A stretch of DNA of 64,000 bases from Planctomycetota bacterium (lineage in GTDB: Bacteria > Planctomycetota > UBA1135 > GCA-002686595). The translations under genes and the position numbers were made by a program. The stretch is taken from positions 62,001-126,000 of the forward strand of contig JABACD010000016.1 in the NCBI GenBank assembly GCA_014237855.1. The letters are read 5' to 3'. This document shows positions 60,808 to 64,000 of the stretch, in pieces. The notes below the pieces were generated by a model. That model did no database searches, was not told where the DNA came from, and was given only the letters and a program-made list of their open reading frames with translations. Position 1 is the stretch's first letter; the number at the start of each line of letters is the position of its first letter.

Positions 60808-63144
60808 ATGCAGACCTTGAAGCACGACAACAGCTACGAAGCCCTCTCCGCCCAGTTCGGGCACTGGAAGAAGACCGGCGATCTGATGGATCAGTGCATC
60901 GACCTGATGCTGAACCTGCGTCAGAGCGGTCACCCTGGTGGTTCACGGTCCAAGGTGCCCCTCCTGGTCTCCTTGACCCTCGGGCTCATGCGCTGGGATG
61001 TTCGTCGGCCTGAACTTCCATTCGGAGACCGCTTCGTCCTCGTTGCCGGCCACACGAACCCGGTCATCTACGCCATGCTGGCGGTCTACAACGAGGCCCT
61101 ACGCATTCGCTACGAGCAGACGGGTGACTCTCGCTATCTGGTTCCTAACGCCGAGGACCGACAGCTCACATGGGAGGACCTCCTGACCCTTCGTCACAAC
61201 GGTGGTCTCCCTGGACACGCTGAGATGGAGGGCAAGACCCTCTTCTTCAAGTTCAATACCGGCCCCTCGGGTCATGGTGCCCCCGCCGCCCTCGGCGAGG
61301 CCATGGCACTCAAGCACGCTGGCGCAGGCGAGGTTCGTGTCTTCGCCATGGAAGGCGAGGGTGGTCACACCGCCGGATGCCACCACGAGGTCAAGAACTC
61401 TGCCTTCGGCTTGGGGTTGGACAATCTCATCTACCTGATGGACTGGAATGACCACGGCATCGACAGCTTTGCCAATAGCGAAGTTTCCGTCGGTGGCCCC
61501 AAGGAGTGGTTCGAGCCTTATGGCTGGCGCACCGCCGGTACAGAGAAGGGAGAAGACCTCGGAGAGATCACTGGCTCTCTGATCGATGTGCTCGGCGACA
61601 AGAACACGGAGAACAGGCCCGGCATGGTCTGGGTCAAGACCCGCAAGGGTCGGGGTTACTACGTCTACGATGCACCCAGCCACGGTAAGGCCCACGGACG
61701 AAACTCCGAGGCCTTCTGGAAGTGCCGCAAGGATTTCCAGGACGAGTATGGCGTTGCCTTTGATGGCTTTGGCAACACCGAGGACCCCGGCGAAGACGCC
61801 ACCCGCGAGCTCTCCAAGAGCTGGTTCCAGACCGTCTTCGAGGTGCTGAGAAACGACCAGGATCTCGTCGAGTATCTCAGCGACCGGCTCGTGGAGCTGG
61901 GCGATTCCGTGCCCACGGCCCCCGAGGGCTTCAAGGCCATCTCGAAGAAGAACCTGGCCGAGGAGAAGTCCTGGCTGAAGGTGGACCAGCTCCCCTCCGA
62001 GCTCTTTCTGGCACCGGGAGCCAAGGCCGCCAACAAGGATGGGTTCGCGAAGTTTGGCTCGTGGGTGAACGCATTGGCGAGAGAGGAGATGGGGCGACCG
62101 CTGGTCCTGTCCTGCTCCGCTGACCTGGCGGACTCCACTGCGATCAGCGGCTTCGCCAAGAGCTTTGGCGACACGAAGGGCTTCGGCTGGTACGACCGCA
62201 ACTCGAACATCGATGGCGCTCAGCTTCCCCAGCAGATCACCGAGTTCACCAACTCGGGTCTGACCGTCGGCCTGGCCACGGTGAATCTCTCCAGCGATCC
62301 AGAGAGGCACTTCGATGGCTACTGGGGTGCCTGCTCGACCTACGGCTCCTTCTCGTACCTCAAGTACGGGATGATGCGGCTGTTCAGTCAGCTGGCTCAG
62401 GACTGTCCGCTCCAGGTTGGAAAGGTCATCTGGGTGGCAGGCCACTCTGGCCCGGAGACCTGCGAGGACAGCCGAACGCACTTCGGCATCTTCTCCCCTG
62501 GTGTGACGCAGCTCTTCCCCGAAGGCCAGGTCATCAATCTACACCCCTGGGAGCACAACGAGGTCGCCCCTGCTCTGGCTGCCGCCCTGGCCAGCGACAT
62601 TCCGATCGTCGCCCTGCACCTGACTCGTCCGGGTATCTCGATTCCCGACCGCAGAGCCCTGGGGGTTCCCTCGCACCTCGAGGCAGCCAAGGGCGCCTAT
62701 GTCATTCGCGAGTACGACGAGAGCCGCCCCAAGGAGGGCACGGTCATCGTGCAAGGCACCAGCGCCACCGACACGATCTTCCAGCTCTTGCCGCAATTCG
62801 AGGAGGGCATTGCACCCAACATCAAGATCGTCGCCGCCGTCTCCTGGGAGCTGTTCCAGATGCAGGACCGAGCCTGGCGTGACCAGGTCCTCCCCCGCCA
62901 CGATTGGCTCGACTCCACAGTCATCACGAACGGCGCACGACGCCTGATGCACGACTGGCTGCCCCACAAGATAGCCGAGCACTACGCACTCAGCTCTGAC
63001 CGAGACAACCGCTGGCGAACCGGTGGCAGCTACGAGGAGGTCAAGGAAGAGGCAGGGCTCGACCCCAAATCGGTGCTCGAGGGTATTCGCCACTTCGCCG
63101 AGAAGCGTGAGGAACGGCTCCGGCTCCTGGGACATCCCGGCTGA
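60808..63144 (+). CDS. Transketolase-family enzyme, divergent
   Basis: A 778-residue thiamine-diphosphate enzyme, longer than classic transketolases. The start is ATG 60808; the frame is open upstream to 60562 but not protein-like. It has HPGGSRSKVPLLV (cf. HPGGPLG), GPSGHGAPAALGEAMALKHAG, the ThDP-binding AMEGEGGHTAG...NSAFGLGLDNLIYLMDWND, and a catalytic Glu position reading QQITEFTNSG in place of GVTEH. CEDSRTHFGIFSPGV aligns with GEDGPTHQP of the normal enzyme. It would link pentose phosphates from nucleosides to glycolysis; another two-carbon transfer is possible. Confidence 0.82.
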   Translation: MQTLKHDNSYEALSAQFGHWKKTGDLMDQCIDLMLNLRQSGHPGGSRSKVPLLVSLTLGLMRWDVRRPELPFGDRFVLVAGHTNPVIYAMLAVYNEALRIRYEQTGDSRYLVPNAEDRQLTWEDLLTLRHNGGLPGHAEMEGKTLFFKFNTGPSGHGAPAALGEAMALKHAGAGEVRVFAMEGEGGHTAGCHHEVKNSAFGLGLDNLIYLMDWNDHGIDSFANSEVSVGGPKEWFEPYGWRTAGTEKGEDLGEITGSLIDVLGDKNTENRPGMVWVKTRKGRGYYVYDAPSHGKAHGRNSEAFWKCRKDFQDEYGVAFDGFGNTEDPGEDATRELSKSWFQTVFEVLRNDQDLVEYLSDRLVELGDSVPTAPEGFKAISKKNLAEEKSWLKVDQLPSELFLAPGAKAANKDGFAKFGSWVNALAREEMGRPLVLSCSADLADSTAISGFAKSFGDTKGFGWYDRNSNIDGAQLPQQITEFTNSGLTVGLATVNLSSDPERHFDGYWGACSTYGSFSYLKYGMMRLFSQLAQDCPLQVGKVIWVAGHSGPETCEDSRTHFGIFSPGVTQLFPEGQVINLHPWEHNEVAPALAAALASDIPIVALHLTRPGISIPDRRALGVPSHLEAAKGAYVIREYDESRPKEGTVIVQGTSATDTIFQLLPQFEEGIAPNIKIVAAVSWELFQMQDRAWRDQVLPRHDWLDSTVITNGARRLMHDWLPHKIAEHYALSSDRDNRWRTGGSYEEVKEEAGLDPKSVLEGIRHFAEKREERLRLLGHPG

Positions 63145-63152
63145 GGCTTGCG

Positions 63153-63180
63153 CTGCAGGCCAGCACCTGGCCGGGTGCAG
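63153..63180. terminator. Inverted repeat between convergent genes
   Basis: GGCCAG-CAC-CTGGCC with outer CTGCA/TGCAG arms forms a stable hairpin between the stops of the transketolase and protease genes. No T-run follows on either strand, so a terminator role is only suggested by position. Confidence 0.35.
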
Positions 63181-63181
63181 A

Positions 63182-64000
63182 TCACTCTGAGCCCGGCAGG
63201 TCGACCGCCGGCTCCAGGGGGAGCACACCAGCCCCCTGCAAGGCCGGCACGATCCGACTGATCTGAGTGTAGCCAAGCCTCTGCCCCTCTTCTTCCAGTG
63301 TCCAGGGGAAGGAGAGGGCTGAGATGCCCAGCGGCGTGATGACCACCGTGTTCTCGATGTCCACGGGAAGCTGGAGACTGAAGATCCCGATGAGCTCCAG
63401 CTGCTTGGTCTCGTCATTCCACAGGTAGACACCCGCCCCCGAGTGCCCCAGGGGAGCCGGCCAGTCCACTGGATAGCCGAGAAAGTGGGCTCCATCGATC
63501 ATGGTCGCAGCTCCAGACAGGGTGTAGGGTCCAGAAGCGAGGAACGAAGCCTGGTCCCGCTCGAGGACGAAGCTGTCATCCCGGAAAATGCTGGAGAACC
63601 CAGGGACGTAGAGCTGCGTGTCCTTGGGGACTACCCAGCCCAAGCTCATGGCCGGAGGATGGATGACCGCTACATCCTGTGGTCCCCAGATCGGGGTCTC
63701 GGTTTCGATCAAGACCCAGTCATTCAGAACCTGTTCGGCGACCCCGCCCGCTGCACTGCCCCCCCTCCCTTCCGCTCTATCAAGCAACCCCGATTCAACG
63801 AGTCGGAACGATGACCCCACGAATGAGCTGGGAACACGAAGGGTCGTCCGGCCAGCATCCGACAAGACCAGTTCGAGGTCTGAAGTTCGGTCACGGTCGA
63901 GCATCATCACTTCCTGCTCCTCCTCCAGACCACCGCCTAACCAGTCCTCCTCTCGGGACCAGACGTGCGCATTTGTCAGCAGGTGGTTCTCTCCCACCAC
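63182..64000 (-). CDS. Trypsin-like serine protease-like protein (partial, N-terminus outside window)
   Basis: 272 codons are visible and the frame is open at the window end, so the start and any signal peptide are missing. The chymotrypsin-fold triad is readable: His in HLLTNAHVW, Asp in LNDWVLIETE, and Ser in APLGHSGAGVYLWN (GHSGAG in place of GDSGG). GIFSLQL after the Ser strand and AMSLGW before it support the assignment. The distance between His and Asp is normal. An exported protease is likely but the localisation cannot be seen. Confidence 0.75.
   Translation of the reverse strand: MVGENHLLTNAHVWSREEDWLGGGLEEEQEVMMLDRDRTSDLELVLSDAGRTTLRVPSSFVGSSFRLVESGLLDRAEGRGGSAAGGVAEQVLNDWVLIETETPIWGPQDVAVIHPPAMSLGWVVPKDTQLYVPGFSSIFRDDSFVLERDQASFLASGPYTLSGAATMIDGAHFLGYPVDWPAPLGHSGAGVYLWNDETKQLELIGIFSLQLPVDIENTVVITPLGISALSFPWTLEEEGQRLGYTQISRIVPALQGAGVLPLEPAVDLPGSE

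Noticed and set aside
61099-62481. 460-codon open frame antisense to the transketolase
   Set aside because: Mirror of the codon bias of the transketolase gene; the protein has no recognisable domain.
62539-63495. Minus-strand frame across the transketolase and protease ends
   Set aside because: Overlaps two well-supported genes in other frames and has low-complexity composition.
1-64000. Phage, transposon or CRISPR content
   Set aside because: No transposase, integrase, phage structural gene, terminal repeats or regularly spaced repeats were seen.

Overview
The window is a GC-rich, gene-dense bacterial chromosome segment with no rRNA, tRNA, CRISPR array, insertion sequence or phage gene that I can see. 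Several things point to a planctomycete-like organism: many secreted proteins with Sec or lipoprotein signals, few clear Shine-Dalgarno sites, GTG and TTG starts, and a secreted protein (20474..21460) whose C-terminal repeat module I associate with poorly characterised planctomycete lineages. A fragment of the same kind of module lies at 39577..39783. The taxonomic placement is inference.

Region 1 (1..13965, minus strand) is one compact operon of at least ten amidohydrolase-fold genes, called A1 to A10 here in transcription order. Nearly all begin with a recognisable or probable export signal. A6 to A9 keep every ligand of a binuclear metal centre (HxH, Lys, His, His, Asp). A1 to A5 have lost essentially all of them, and A10 has lost at least the HxH. 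A1, A4 and A5 also carry highly charged inserts or tails, and A5 is a double-domain fusion with an inserted beta-rich domain. This mix of four apparently active and six apparently inactive paralogues in one operon is the most unusual system in the window.

Region 2 (14.2-22.6 kb) holds a doubtful hydrolase-like ORF, deoC and rpiB (both with N-terminal extensions resembling bacterial-microcompartment encapsulation peptides), an EAL/HDOD protein, a secreted beta-helix protein, the secreted repeat-module protein and an enolase-superfamily protein. Region 3 (22.6-28.6 kb) is an addB-addA recombination nuclease pair. Region 4 (28.6-35.1 kb) has two secreted metallopeptidases (ATLF-like and M14), a polytopic membrane protein, a SET-domain protein, a glyoxalase-fold protein and an SDR enzyme.

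Region 5 (35.2-39.6 kb) is a cytochrome oxidase biogenesis operon: di-haem cytochrome c lipoprotein, ctaA, ctaB and an SCO1-DUF420 fusion. After a decayed stretch (39.6-40.5 kb) comes a four-gene Rieske/ferric-reductase-like membrane operon (40.5-42.9 kb). Region 6 (43.0-52.8 kb) has a SEC-C protein, an ornithine-cyclodeaminase-family enzyme overlapping a fused serine dehydratase, a threonine-aldolase-like enzyme, a truncated haemoglobin, a VAT-1-like oxidoreductase, a sulfotransferase-like protein followed by an aminotransferase gene, a small lipoprotein and a sialidase.

Region 7 (53.0-58.0 kb) is a nucleoside catabolism operon: phosphopentomutase, pyrimidine nucleoside phosphorylase, NupC transporter and purine nucleoside phosphorylase. 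Its products, ribose-5-P and deoxyribose-5-P, are the substrates of RpiB and DeoC in region 2. A divergent transketolase (60.8-63.1 kb) can take the resulting pentose phosphates into central metabolism. The window ends with a HExxH lipoprotein, an unknown membrane-anchored protein and a truncated trypsin-like protease.
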